Below are positions 46,556 to 60,058 of a stretch of DNA of 64,000 nt, in pieces. The notes under the pieces were generated by a model, which ran no database searches, was not told where the DNA came from, and worked only from the letters and a program-made list of their open reading frames with translations. Position numbers and translations under genes: made by a program. Source of the DNA: Sesamum alatum (Eukaryota > Streptophyta > Magnoliopsida > Lamiales > Pedaliaceae); the NCBI GenBank assembly GCA_034509735.1, contig JACGWO010000002.1:22801636-22865635 (forward strand), written 5' to 3'. Position 1 is the first letter of the stretch. Each line of letters opens with the position of its first letter.

Positions 46556-48779
46556 TAAAAAGAATCGGGTACGGCATGGGAACGCAACGGAAGCGTAAAA
46601 ACATAAATTTTAGGCATAATTTAAGCCAGATTCAAAGGGGTGTTCCCTTTGAAGTTCCTGGGTATTCGGTGTTTGTCAAAGCACAAATAACAAAAGAAAA
46701 TATGTTGGACATGTGGCTTAAAGGGAGAAGAACAAAGATACATAAAATGTAAAAGGAAACCAACATTTGCTCATTTATGTAGAACAAGTTCGTGGGTTGT
46801 TCCTTTCTTTTTCTTCTTCGTTCGTCCACTTGAGAGCTCAACGTAGAAATCCTCTAATGCGTTCCACACCACACTTGGGATTTATTTCTACTCTATTGCT
46901 AGATAGAAAATAGAAACAAAGAAGCATAAACAATTCGAATGAAAGCACTATTAATTAGTGTACCTTCGAATGTTTTGTTCAATCTTCTCTAAGAAGCATG
47001 AACACTAAAAGAAAGAATTTTCAGAGAGTTTTTTTGGCCTAAAAGCTTCAAAAAAAAAAAAAAATAAAATGAAGTAAGTTAGTGTGTAAATGTCTAGCAA
47101 AGTTGTTTTGTGTATGTAGATTGTAGAGTTAAAAAAACCACCGACTCAATTAACCTCCAAGGCAACTTCCACATACACACACTTCTAGCTCATCCACTAC
47201 ACATGATAGCAAGAGAAAACCACCCACAAATCAGCTTATGGTTGTGCATATCATGTACATATGTGAAGGAGTTGAAACTCCTCCTTAACTAGCTTTAACT
47301 TGCAAGAAAAATGGACTTGGATCTTTATGTTTATTGGACTTGTATTTAATCAAATTAAATAAACTCCAAACATGTATCCCTTGGGCATTAATTAATCTAA
47401 TTAATTTCAATGCAATTGAAGCCCAATTATTTATTTAATCCAATTAAACAAACATAAGTCCAAATTATGAGTAATTGATCCAATCAAATATTCTAGCCAA
47501 AACCAGATAAATTAATCCATTTAATTTAAAGGTTCTAAGTCCAAAAAAATTAATTAATCCAATTAATTAATTCTTGGGCCATCCATTAAATGGATTTCTC
47601 AATAAATGATCCAATCATTTATTTCTCTCTTGAATAAATTTAATCCAATTAAACTTATTCGCTCATCTAGAATTAACTCCAAATTAAGTCCGCCAAATCT
47701 AAAGTGATTTGTGTGTGACTCATTAGATTCACCCTCAGTTAGACTTGGGCTTGTGTCCAACACAACTGGTCAATTAAATCCAATTTAATTAATTATTTTT
47801 TGATTAACCATTAATCGAAAAAATGTCCATCACGATGGGTGGTTATCTAGCAACGGTCCATGACACTAGAGACTAGGTGAATGTTGGCGTGAATATTTAG
47901 GCCCTGAGTACCATACGAGTACGGTCCTTCCATCATCTTTCTCCCGGTCTAAATCTAGGGCATGGAATTAGGCGCCGGTTCCCATCCTGGACTAGACAAC
48001 TATGCTCAATAACTTGAGACACGTTAACTTTATTGATCGACGTAGGAAACAATTCCCTACTCGACCAATCATTGTGGCCACAGACTTAAAGAGCTTAAAT
48101 TATCTCAGAGAGCATAGAAAACTCGACTGCCATATACTGATAGGTGACGTATCCCATCTTGGAATCCAGCATCCTCAATGCATATTCCGACTATACTGGA
48201 TAAGACTTATAATGAACGTATCTCTGCTACAGACATCTCTTGCCAGATCCTAAATATAGCCATTATATGTGACTGCCATGATTCCTCAAGTCCGAGGACT
48301 AATCTCGTATTATCGGAGCCGGGAATTCCAGTCATACCGATCAAGCCTCCAAGGCTTCCATATGATGAATCCCACGAGTTAGTTCAGTCAGCTAACATCC
48401 TTGTCAACTAAACTACTAATATTGCATAGACGTCCAACGTCTGTCGGTGATGAAACACGACACTCATCCAATGAATAAAATCCTTAGTGCAAGTCTCTGT
48501 AGGACCCTCGATGCCCTGTCTCGAGGTCCTCGACTTGGAACACTTCAGACCAACCCTCAGAAGTTGGTTTCATAGCTATCATCTAATGCGCAACACAACT
48601 ACATGGGTTATCCAATTAGTTTGTGGTCATTTGTTGTGACATTAAAACATCATTTAACGTAATAAGTAAGCACAACAAACACATGATGCCACGGATGAAT
48701 ACTTACTATATTCATCAAGTCAATATTACTTTAATAAAGATTGCTGAATAGTACCCAAAATCGCCAATTCAATTGGCTT
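46556..48779 (-). repeat. E4 3' LTR, inner end deleted
   Basis: Starts TAAAAAGAATCGGG on the plus strand. At about 48,779 it breaks off at AATTGGCT and jumps to GTCTCACAGTTCTACC, which normally lies about 110 bp further inside. The last LTR bases and the polypurine tract are therefore missing. Palindrome TTGTGGCCACAG at 48,072-48,083. Confidence 0.85.
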
Positions 48780-48805
48780 AGTCTCACAGTTCTACCTTAT
48801 TTCTA

Positions 48806-48810
48806 CCAAG
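48806..48810. repeat. E5 target-site duplication, left copy (CCAAG)
   Basis: CCAAG before E5 and again at 51,026-51,030 after it. The restored text CTACCAAGATGATGCGG equals the uninterrupted sequence at about 32,890. Confidence 0.9.
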
Positions 48811-51025
48811 TCCAAGAATCGGGTACGGCCCGGGAACGCAACGGAAGCGTAAAAAGCGTTAATTAAAGCATAATATAAAACAGGTTCAAAGGAGTGTTCC
48901 CTTTCAAGTTCCCGGGCGTTCGGTGTTTGTCATAGCATAAATAAAGAAGGAGAAGATGCTGGACATGTGGCTAAAGAAAGAACACAAAACGATACATGAA
49001 AATGTAAAGAAAATCTACCTTTTTGTTTACTACACGTATAACCGGTACGTGCATTGTTTTCTTTCCGTTTCTCCTTCCGTTCACTTGAGAATTCAACATA
49101 GAACTCCTATAATTTGTCCACACCACACTATAGAATAGATTTCTAATCTATTGCTAGATAGAAGTAGAGAAAAGAAGAAGAAACACTTCCAAACACACTA
49201 TTGATTAGTGCTTTTTGGAATGTTTTTAGTTCAAACCTTTCCAAAAGGTATGAACACAAAAAGGAGAAATTTTCAGAGATTTTTTGGAGAGTTTCTTGAT
49301 GGAAATTCCGTGCAAGACATAGGCATACAAGTTATGTGAATGGTTTTGTGTATGTAGTGTTGTTGAATTCAAAATTCAACTTCTATGGTTAACTTCCAAA
49401 GTAACCTACATACACACACCATTATCTACATAACCATGCATCATTATAGCAAATAAAACCACCCACCAAACCATATAAAGGCTGGTCACATGTGCCTCAC
49501 ATGTGGAAGATTTTAATTCTTCCTTCACTTGCTATAAATTGAATTTTTCTATGGACTAGGACTACTAGTCTTGGACTTTTATTTAATCTAATTAAATTAA
49601 GTCCAAACAAAGTCCATTGGGCATGAATTAATCCAATTAATCTCAATTGAATTGACGCCCATAAGTTTATTTAATCAAATTAAATAGACATAAGTCCGAA
49701 CTCTAATTATTTGATCCAATCAATTAATTCATCCAAACCCGATAAACTAATCCAATTAATTTAAAGGTTCTAAGTCCATCCAATTAATTAATTCTTGGAC
49801 CTCCATCAAATGGATTTCCCAATAAATGATCCAATCATTTATTTTTCTCCTTGAATTAATTTAATCCAATTAAATTAATTCGCTTCTTCTATAATTAATT
49901 CCAAAGTAATTCTACCAATTCCATAGTGATTTGTGTGTGACTCTTTAGGTTCACCCTCAGCTAGACTTGGGCTTGTGTCCAACACAATTGTTCAATTAAA
50001 TCTAATTTAATTAACTAATTTTCAATTAACCATTAATCGAAAAACGCCCGTCACCATGGGTGGCCGTCTAGCAACGGTCTATGGCACTAGAGACTAGGTG
50101 AATGTTGGCGTGAACGTTTAGGCTCCCCAATTCCGTACGAGTACGGTCCTTCCATCATCCATCTCTCGGTCTAAGTCTAGGGCATGAAATTGGGCGTCGG
50201 TTCCCATCCTGGACTAGACAACTATGCTCAATAACTCGAGACACATTTTCTCTATTGATCAACGTAGGAAACCATTCCCTACTCGACCAATCGCTGTGGC
50301 CACAGACTTAAAGAGTTTAAACCGTCTCAGAGCGCATAGGATACTCGACTGTCATATTCTGACAGGTGACGGATCCTATCTTGGAATCTACCGCCCTCAA
50401 TACATACTCCGACTACACTGGATAAGGCTTATGATAAACGTATCCCAGATACGGACATCTCTTGCCAGACCCTAGATACAACCTTCATATGCATGTGACT
50501 GCCATGATTCCTCAAGTCCGAGGACTAATCTCGTACTATCGGAGCCGAGAATTCCAGTCATACCGAACAAGCCTCTAAGGCTTCCATATGATGATTCCCG
50601 CGAGCCAGTTCAGTTAGCTGACACCCTTGTCAACTAACCCACTAATATTGCATAGACGTCCAACGTCTATCGCTGATGAAACACGGCACTCATCCAATGA
50701 ATGCAATCCTTAGTGCAAGTCTCTATAGGACCCTCGATGCCCTGTCTCGAGGTCCTCGACTTGGAACGTTTCACACCAACCCTCAGAAGTTGGTTTCATA
50801 GCTGCCATCCAATGCGCAGCCCAATTACATGGGTTATACAATTAGTCTATGGGCATTTGTTGTGACGTTAAAACGTCGTTTAACGAAATTAGTAAGCACA
50901 ACAAACACATACTGCCAAGGATGAATACTTAATATATTCATCGAGTTAATATTACTTTAATAAAGATTGCTAAATAGAACCCAAAACCGCCAATCCAATT
51001 GGCTTTCTGGTCACCTATTCTAACA
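48811..51025 (-). mobile_element. E5: solo LTR of the E0/E2 subfamily
   Basis: 2,215 bp, from TCCAAGAATCGGG to TATTCTAACA on the plus strand. Flanked by CCAAG direct repeats with no internal region, so formed by LTR-LTR recombination of a once complete element. Palindrome intact at 50,294-50,305. Confidence 0.92.
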
Positions 51026-51030
51026 CCAAG

Positions 51031-51244
51031 ATGATGCGGTCCAACCGCACGTCACTTCTTCATACCATTGCTCCAAGCAGATGGTAGTGTCTAAGAATTT
51101 TCCTGGATGCGCGATGAGATCTCGGTCTTTTAGCTTGCGCTACTAGCTTGGCCGTGCTAGGCACCACACCCAACCATTGGATGTGGTTTTTTATCCAAAC
51201 CACTCTCCAGAGCAACTTCTAAAGTTGCCATACATTCAAATTTC
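51031..51244 (-). pseudogene. E4 internal 3' end
   Basis: About 210 bp of E4 RNase H/3' internal sequence between the E5 and E6 solo LTRs, collinear with about 32,900-33,140. Contains a deletion after GCTTGCGCTAC relative to the other copies. No usable reading frame. Confidence 0.8.
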
Positions 51245-53231
51245 TGAAAGCCTTGGGTAGGCGTGTGGATCGTCCCGGGAATAGCGCGAATGCGGAAGTG
51301 CGGTATAAATTTAAATTACGAAAATTTAAACATGCATAATACGTATAAAATTAAAACAAGTTCAAGGGGTGTGCCCTTGAAGTTCCCGGGTGTTCGATGT
51401 ATCTCATGAATTAAGAACATACATGCAATCATGGAGGCCATAGGATTTGTAAAATAAAAGAGGACGAAAACGTAGATAGAGACCTACCGGTTCGTCGTTT
51501 TCCTCTTCTAACCGGTACTCGCGTTGTTCCCCGATTTGCTCCAAGACCTCGTATGTGAGATCCTCTAAATCGTGACACGCAATCCGCCCACGTATCTTGT
51601 ACTTCGTGCTAGCGAACGAACAAGTATTTTGGAGAGGATGGATCAATCACACGTTATTATTTAACGGGATTAATCCTTCTTTTGTTCAATTGTTAACACA
51701 AAAGAACAAGAAGCAATTTCTTGGAGAGAGAGAGGAGAGAGACGGGCGAGAGAGGGAGAGAGAGCACACGTGAATTGTGTGTGTGTGTGTGTGTGAGGAA
51801 TCATCATCTTTATAAAGGTGAAGGGCTAGGAGTATATATAGAGGAGGAGTTTAATCCTCTTCAAACTCCAATTCTAGAAGACTAGTTTGACTAGGATTTT
51901 GACCTAGTCAAAGTCCTAGTCAAAGTAGTAATTTGACCTAGTCAAATTAATCCTAGTCATCCATCTCTCCCTTTTAATCTCAACCATTAATTTAATTTAA
52001 TGGAATATTTAAAATCTATTTAAATATTCCAAGGGCAATAATAAATATAAATATTTATTCTAAGCCCATTAAATTAATTTTCTAATAAATCTAATTTATT
52101 AGATAAATCCCTTTTATCTAATAAAAGGAATTAATTCTTTCCAAGAAAATTAAGGACCCGATTAAATCCAATTTAATCATTTTATTTCTCCAAATATTTA
52201 ATTCTAAATTAAATACTTTATGTGTGCGGATTGTGTGTGACTCTTTAGGTTCACCTTCAGCTAGACTTGGTCGAATTCCTAAAATCCGCCCGCTACCATG
52301 GGTGGCCATCTAGCAACGGTCCATGGCACTAGAGACTAGGTTAATTTAAGGGGATGAACATTTAGGCTCTAATAGTACACTTGTCCTTCCATCTACGGTC
52401 TCACTACTTAGGGTCTAGGGCACAGAAAATGCAGGTACCCATTTTGGACCTAAATGTCGGTCTGTCCTTTACTAAACGCCGCAAGGGAAACCTTCCCTTC
52501 TGTTCAGTTACTGTGGCCACAGATTTTAGGGACAAGACACAGAGCATTTATGAGACTCAACTGTCAATGCCTTTTGACAGGAGACGGATCCTTTCTTGGA
52601 AACTACTGTCACTCTGTACACCAGAGCTGCACTAGACATGGCTTATGACTACTCAAGTGCTTCTTGGCAATCTCTCACCATATCTAAGATACAGCCCTGA
52701 CATACAGGTAAACTCAGCAGTTCCTCAACTCAAAGGACTTGACCGGTACCATTGGAACTGGGAACACACGTCATACCTAACCGATCCTACTCAAGGTCTT
52801 CGTAAGATGGTTCCCACGAGTCACCTCAGTCAGCTGCTCCCCAGCAGGCTAACCCACTAACACTGCTCAGACGACCTTCGTCACCCGTCGATGAAATACG
52901 ACAGCAGATGCTTAGTGCAAGTCTCAAGGGGAATCTCGGTACCCATTTTTGAGATTCCTTGACTTAGAGATTTCTGGACTGATTCGGCGGGACTGATTTC
53001 ATGGACCTACCTCCAAGTCTAGTCCCAGTCCCCGAAATACGTTTCCAGTCCGTGGGTTTTGTTTGCGCAGTGAACAGATATGTATAAAGCAGATAAAGTG
53101 AACACAAACAAAGTAAATGCCAAATGAATTTCACTTCTTATTCATTAATAATTTATCAAATCCTTGAAATTGTTCAGACATAGGTTACAATTTGCCTGCC
53201 AAGATTGGCTACATGGTCACCTATTCTAACA
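51245..53231 (-). mobile_element. E6: solo LTR of the S1 subfamily
   Basis: 1,987 bp. The plus strand starts TGAAAGCCTTGGG and ends TATTCTAACA. The flanks ATTTC (51,240-51,244) and CTTTC (53,232-53,236) form a 4/5 TSD; the uninterrupted copy reads CTTTC. Palindrome 52,511-52,522. GT repeat (about 51,776-51,795), the reverse complement of the CA repeat in S1. Confidence 0.9.
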
Positions 53232-53236
53232 CTTTC

Positions 53237-55127
53237 ATGGTCCATCGTGGTATCCCGCTTGAAACTTTCCAAGGCACCACCTTACCATTAAGCCTGAATA
53301 TATGTTCATACTGAAACTAGAAATTATTCACATGATAATGTAAGCTAGTATCGCTATAGCCTTCCAGAATCAACTCTCCATAGAATGTGCATCAAGAACA
53401 CTTCTTTAATCGTTATTTAGGTATTAAAGATTGTTCTCAACATCAGTCTACTTCCTCCTCGTACACACCCAATTTCTGTCGTTACACCCAAAGCATACAC
53501 AACATCAGGTCCAATGCACTAAACAACATACCCATGTTGCCTACGGCAAAGACATAAGGGATGTCAAGCATCTAAGCTTCCTTATCAGCCAACTCTAACC
53601 AAGTCTTGGATAGCTTAACCCTATATATAGGAATCCAATTCCTTTCATGGAGAATTGCGTTAACAACGTTCTTGTTCTAGTGTTTTCTAACATTTAAATT
53701 CATTCCAAATGAATAAGATGTTACACACTTTAACCACTAGGAACACAACTAAACTCCCACTGACCCTCAAGCTCGTTACTGATCGAGTCATACCCCGTAT
53801 GAACTCATCAAACGAAAACTCCAGTTACATGGAGATTCAAACCAAGTTTGAATACCATGTTGAATCACACAACTCCAAGCCATTGATTCGATCTAATGTC
53901 CAACATTGCTTTTCCTAATGTCTTTTGGATTATAATCTAATTTGACCGGACTGAGCCATAAACTGGTAACTCTCAAGTGTCTAGGATATTCTGGTCGTCC
54001 TTAGGAGGACTGGAATATAGTTAGTGAGCAAACTTGATTTCAAATGATGTTTGCAATATCGTACTGAGGTGTCGCTCTACATGATTCCTCAAGGAGCTAC
54101 TCCTCATACCGATTATCCTCTTAGACCTAATTTCCCTTAGGACAACACATGAACCTATGCAATCCTAGTTTGCCTCCCACTAGTCCCTTGACGTAAGCAA
54201 GACCATCCCAATACTCAAGTACTTTGTAGGATACAGGCTTGCCATGCCATATCCAATATGGTGTCTGGGCCACAACTTTGGAAAGTTCCATGTTTACAAC
54301 TTGGCTACTGTGTTAAGAATCGCCCAGATGGGCCAAGGTAGTTCAGTGAAACACCGATCGAACCATGTCCAACAAGGTTCGATTCCTCCCTTATCAGAGA
54401 CGTCGTTCAATTTGTGGCACTTCAGGAAGAATACTACTAAGTGAGAACTTCATTCTCATTTAGATACATCAAGAGCTCCCACTAAATACACAACACTCGA
54501 TCCAATCGAAGGTTAATTTTGCAACAAGTTCTATTCCCACTTCAAATCTAATTCCCTGAACCATCCAATGGTCCTTCGACTTGTGATTCCTCTACTAGTC
54601 TTGTGTATCCAGTGACCCACAGATGTCTGACTGGATCCAATCTAATAGACCACTAGCAAGCATACTTTGTCCTACAAAGAGCTTCTCAGCCATCTTGCTA
54701 CTCAGGAAGGATTTGCAAGCTAGCAAGCTCAAATCATCTATTTCTAAACTCCTTGAATCTACTAACCTCATTATCTTATCTAGAGGAATGTATCCTAGCT
54801 TTGCATGCAAAATCTGTGAGTTTATCTTGATTATCCATTTTATCATTTGTTTGAACATTCATAATCTAATTATGGGATAGTATTGAAACAATTATGCAAA
54901 CAACCTAGCAGACATGAATAAACATTCTTTGTCAAATAAAAGTAACTTTCATTGATCAAAAACATGTAATCCTCATTGTCCAACAATAGAAAAACATAAT
55001 TTTGATCATGCTAGCTTACATAATTGTGACCTATCAAATCTATCCTAACATGATCACTAATAGCTAAGCCTAACTAGTCCTATAGCTTTTGTAGCAATAG
55101 CCCAACCATTGCCTAGCTTTAGAACCA
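53237..55127 (-). pseudogene. E4 decayed pol lacking RT core
   Basis: Same layout as the internal 1 pol. Integrase start at 54,595-54,858 (LLDWIQSDICGSLDTQ, SLLACKS), RT deletion junction at about 53,821-53,850. Multiple stops and indels. Confidence 0.8.
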
Positions 55128-56105
55128 TCACTGTATTAGCTTTCTACTCCTTTCCATCACCTGCAAACCATTTGCAGATATGAGCTTTTCAGCTGGTATC
55201 CAATACCTAAGAAGCAAAATAGTAATCATGTTAAAGTTCAAATCAAATGTACCTTGGTTGGAGAGGAGTTTAGGACACTCCCTGTTCCAATGGCCCTTTT
55301 CACAGCAATATATGCAAACATCTTTCGTAGTCCTTGACTGCTGAACTGCCTTTCTCTTTCCTTTACCCGTGCCCAGCATGGCAACAGGAGTGCTCTGAGC
55401 GCTTGCAGCGGCTGATTCTATTTACCCTTCTTCCTCCTCCAGCGTCCGACCCCTTTGCCTTTCGCTCTAGAGGTTGAAGCCTCCCCAACCAATACAGATG
55501 GCGCAGACTTTTCAGTGGTTGCCTCATACTAGACCAACATGTTTATCAACTCATGAAGGTCTTTTTCAAGCACATTCATGTTATAGTTAACGATAAATGT
55601 GTCAAAAGATGGAGGAAGAGACTGAATGATCACGTTGATGTACGTCTCTTTTCCATGATCAGCTCAGAGGTCTTTTAGCTTCTCCACTAGGGATAGCATC
55701 ATAACTCCATGCTGGTGTATAGACGACCCTTCTGTCATCTTAGCTCTAAAAAATGCCTTCATCGCAGCATATCTAATATGTCGGTCCGGTACCGCATAAA
55801 CGTCCTTCATGCGGAGCATTATCGAGCTGACATCATCCAGCCGATCATACTGTTTCTGGATCTCATTTGTCATGGATGCTAGTCTGTTGTTGTGGATTTT
55901 GCGGTTGTCCTCTTGCCAGTCATTGAACGTCGAACGCTCTTCTGATGAGGACCCCTCCGGCAAGACCCGAGGAAGAGACTTATCCAGAACGTAAGCTTGG
56001 TTTTTGAAACCGAGGACAATCCTCAGATTTTCGTTGCCAATCATTATAGTTTGTTCCGTCAAATTTGTTAGTCTTAAGAATTACAGCAAGTGGATTCTTA
56101 AACAT
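55128..56105 (-). pseudogene. E4 gag
   Basis: Minus strand from ATG 56,105 (MFKNP). Contains AYVLDKSLPRVLPEG, the gag core with several breaks (about 55,430-55,665), and an intact CCHC-type knuckle (CIYCCEKGHWNREC, about 55,290-55,330). Unlike the other copies it retains the Gln codon (CAA, 55,997-55,999) where E1, E0 and both E2 internals have a stop. Confidence 0.85.
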
Positions 56106-58021
56106 CTACATTCAAAATGTAAAGCAGAAATTTAGTAGATTATAATAATATTGAATTCAAGTTAAGACTTGATCTTTAGTCATTAACCCCCCCCCCCCTA
56201 CTATTTCTTCGAAAAGCCCACCACTCTCAAGTGGGGTTTTCGGGAAATTATTTCCTAGTGTGCTTGGAGTCCACAAACGCAGTTCTCCATGCCCCGCTTT
56301 TACGATTCACATGGGAAAATGATTTGTGGGAGGTAACCTATACCATTCTCATCCAATGAGATCCCCAAGATATTTTACCTGACCTCTTCACATGATCCCA
56401 AGGACTCCAAGCGAATCATGTTACTTAGCAGTAGGCCCGACCCATCAACCAAATGAATACCTCAACTATCACCCCTGATGACTCGTGAGACAGGGAAATA
56501 GGAGTATATTCAATTCGTTCATAACAACAGCGCAGCTTTCTTCCATTCCAAACGTGCCACGACTCGTGAGACCACGAATAGGTGAAAGTAGCTTCCTCAC
56601 TACATTGCTATGGATGGTGGAATAATCAAACCATTTGATTTTAATTCCATTTTGGGCATAAAATTTACTTGGACCATCCAAGTGAGAGTTATTTTTTTAA
56701 TGACCGAGACCTCATCATTATTAGTATTTTGCATACTCAAGTTTCATACATTAAACGTAATATGATGCATTCCAAACACACCATACACCAAGCATAAAAC
56801 ATAAGCACATACAAAATAAGCCTAGCACGTCCCTGTTAGGATGATCACAATCCCAATCTTAAGTGATCCACTGAGCCCACAATCTATGGTCAATCTAGGG
56901 TAGGCCTACTCAATTACAATTTTTACATCATTATCATTCTAATGGGTCCTTGTATGTCTCTCTTTGTTTTTCTTGGGCCTTCCACCGTGGGCTCCATCCA
57001 CCGGACCTTCATCTCCCTGGAAGCTTACATTTAATAAAATAAAGCCTCACAACCTAATCTACTCTCATTACAATTTAAAAGAAACTCCAATCATAAGTCG
57101 GGCAGTACATTAGAAGATAGGAAGAAAGCCTTATTATTTCAAGGCTAAAAACGATAGAGAGAATAAAAAAATAAAAAGGCACGCAGGCCTCACCCAACAA
57201 TAAATAAAGCATACATAGGCCAAAAACGGGTTAGTGATCATCCTTATTGTTTATCAAATAAACAACAACTACAAAGCACATTTATATCAAATATAAACAT
57301 GCCAAAAATATAAATTCATCCCATGCATTTATAAATAGATATCCAATATCTAAAATAATAAACATAATAAAATACAGAACATACCATATCAACAATTAAA
57401 AATATGGATATCAACCATACATCTAATGCACAATTTTCTTTTTTTTGTTTGGAAACCATTTCCAAATTAATCTAAGGTATGAAATAATTTTAGAAAAATT
57501 CAATTTAACTAAAATTAAAATATGCCAAAATTAATCATTTCAGAAAATTAGCCTCAATACAGAAAATCAAATTTTTCACAAAAAATGATGCAAAACGGCC
57601 CAGCCGTTCAGACCGGCAGACATCCGGCCGCACGCGCGCGTGCGGAGGGCACCTGCCAGCACGCACGCCAGCGGGCGCGCCCCCCAGGTAGCGCGCAGGC
57701 TATTGCCCGCACGCGCCCGGCCTGCGCGCCTGCTAGCCAGTAACTGGCCGGCAGGAAAACATGCAAACGATTGTGCCCTTATTCATTTTTTTTTTAATAT
57801 TTCTACTATAAAAAACTGAATCAAAATCACGCATTTACAGAAAATCCAATTCTAAAAAATGCATTGATATCCATAATTTTAAACGAAAAATTAATGCATA
57901 TTTTCAACACATATTATCATGCTTTACAGCCATAAATCATGCTTTCCAAAAGCAATTTAAACCCGTTCTTCATGCTTAACACATAATAACATGTAAATCC
58001 TTAAGCCACAACACCGAACTG
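56106..58021 (-). other. E4 leader, with GC-rich block
   Basis: Collinear with the E2 leaders. The first palindrome is degenerate near 56,477; the second (CCACGACTCGTG) is intact near 56,557. A C-run (10 C) lies near 56,189. The GC-rich block (57,598-57,760) is shorter and less CG-alternating than in E2, ending in a T-run at about 57,786. No gene. Confidence 0.75.
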
Positions 58022-58034
58022 GGCTCTAATACCA
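58022..58034 (-). other. E4 primer-binding site (one change)
   Basis: GGCTCTAATACCA on the plus strand: the tRNA-Met site with G to A at one position, consistent with decay by C-to-T change on the other strand. Confidence 0.85.
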
Positions 58035-58035
58035 C

Positions 58036-58055
58036 TGAAAAAATCGTGTACGGAT
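58036..58055 (-). repeat. E4 5' LTR, first 20 bp
   Basis: TGAAAAAATCGTGTACGGAT, the inner end of the E4 5' LTR. It is cut by solo LTR E7 and continues at 60,059. Confidence 0.85.
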
Positions 58056-60058
58056 TGTTTGAATAGGTGACCATGTAGCCAATCTTGGCAGGCTTTTTAA
58101 CCTATGTCTAAACAATTTCAAGGATTTGATAAATTATTAATGAATAAGAAGTGAAATTCATTTTGGCATTTACTTTGTTTGTGTTCACTTTATCTGCTTT
58201 ATACATATCTGTTCACTACGCAAACAAAGCCCACGGACTGAAAACACATTTCGGGGACTGGGACTATGCTTGGAGGTAGGTCCATGAAATCAGTCCCGCC
58301 GAATCAGTCCGGAAATCTCCAAGTCAAGGAATCTCAAAAATAGGTACCGAGATTCCCCCTGAGACTTGCCCTAAGCATCTGCTATCGTATTTCATCGATG
58401 GGTGACGAAGGTCGTCTAAGCAGTGTTAGTCGGTTAGCCTGCTGGGGAGCAGCTGACTGAGGTGACTCGCGGGAACCGTCTTACGGAGGACCTTGAGTAG
58501 GGTCGGTTAGGTATGACGTGTGTTCTTGGTTCCAACAGTACAGGTCAAGTCCTTTGACTTGAGGAACTGCTGAGTTTACCTGTATATAAGGGATGTATTG
58601 TAGATATGGTGAGAGATTGCCAAGAAGCACTTGAGTAGTCACAAGCCATGTCTAGTGCAACTCCGGTATACAGAGTGACAGTAGTTTCCAAGAAAGGATC
58701 TGTCTCCTGTCAAAAGGCATTGACAGTTGAGTCTCACAAATGGTCTATGTCTTGTCCCTAAAATTTGTGGCCACAGTAACTGAACAGAAGGGAAGGTTTC
58801 CCTTGCGGCGTTTAGTAAAAGTCCGACCGACACTTAGGTCCAAAATGGGTACCTTCATTTTTCGTGCCGTAGACCCTAAGTGGTGAGACCGTAGACGTAA
58901 GGACAAGTGTATTGTCAGAGCCTAAATGTTCATCCCCGTACATTCACCTAGTCTCTAGTGCCATGGACCGTTGCTAGATGACCACCCATGGTAACGGGCG
59001 GATTCTAGGAATCCGACCAAGTCTAGCTGAAGGTGAACCTAAAGAGTCACACACAATCTGCACACATTAAAGTATTTAATTTAGAATTAAATATTTGGAG
59101 AAATGGAATGATTAAATTGGATTTAATCGGGTCCTTAATTTTCTTGGAGAGAATTAATTCCTTTTATTGGATAAAAGGGATTTATCTAATAAATTAGATT
59201 TATTAGAAAATTAATTTAATGGGCTTAGAATAAATATTTATATTTACTATATTTATTTATTGCCCTTGGAATATTTAAATGGGTTTTAAATATTTCATTA
59301 AATTAAATTAATGGTTGAGATTAAAAGGTGAGATGGATGGCTAGGATTAATTTGACTAGGTCAAATTACTACTTTGACTAGGACTTTGACTAGGTCAAAA
59401 TCCTAGTCAAATTAGTCTTCTTAGAGTTGGAGTTTGAAGAGGATTAAACTCCTCCTCTGTATATACTCCTAGCCCTTCACCTTTAGAGAGATGATGATTC
59501 TTCAACACACACACACACACACTAGAACTCGTGTGCCTCTCCCTCTCTCTCGTCTGCCTCTCTCCTCTCTCTCTCCAAGATTTCTTCTTGTTCCTTTGTG
59601 TTAACAATTGAACAAAAGGAGGATTAATCCTGTTAAACAATAACGTGTGATTGATCCGTCTTCTCCAAATAAAATACTTGTTCGTTTGCTAGCACGAAGT
59701 ACAAGATACGTGGTCGGATTGTGTGTCACGGTTTAGAGGATCTCACATACGAGATCTTGGAGCGAATTGGGGAACAACACGAGTACCGGTTAGAAGAGAA
59801 AAAAGACGAACCGGTAGGTCTCTTTTACGTTTTCGTCCTCTTTTATATTTACAAATCCTATGGCCTCCATGATTGCTATGGATGCTTATTTTAGTTCATG
59901 AGATACACCGAACACCGGGAATTTCAAGGGCACACCCCTTGAACGTGTTTTAATTTTATACGCATTATGCATGTTTAAATTCTGTAATTTAAATTTATAC
60001 CGCGCTTCCGCATTCGCGCTATTCCCGGGACGATCCACACGCCTACCCAAGGCTTTCA
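58056..60058 (+). mobile_element. E7: solo LTR of the S1 subfamily
   Basis: 2,003 bp, TGTTTGAATAGG..GGCTTTCA, plus orientation. The flanks CGGAT and CAGCC both approximate CGGCC found in intact LTRs at this point, so the TSD has decayed. Palindrome half TTGTGGCCACAG (58,765-58,776), hairpin near 58,963-58,993, CA repeat about 59,504-59,522. Confidence 0.88.
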
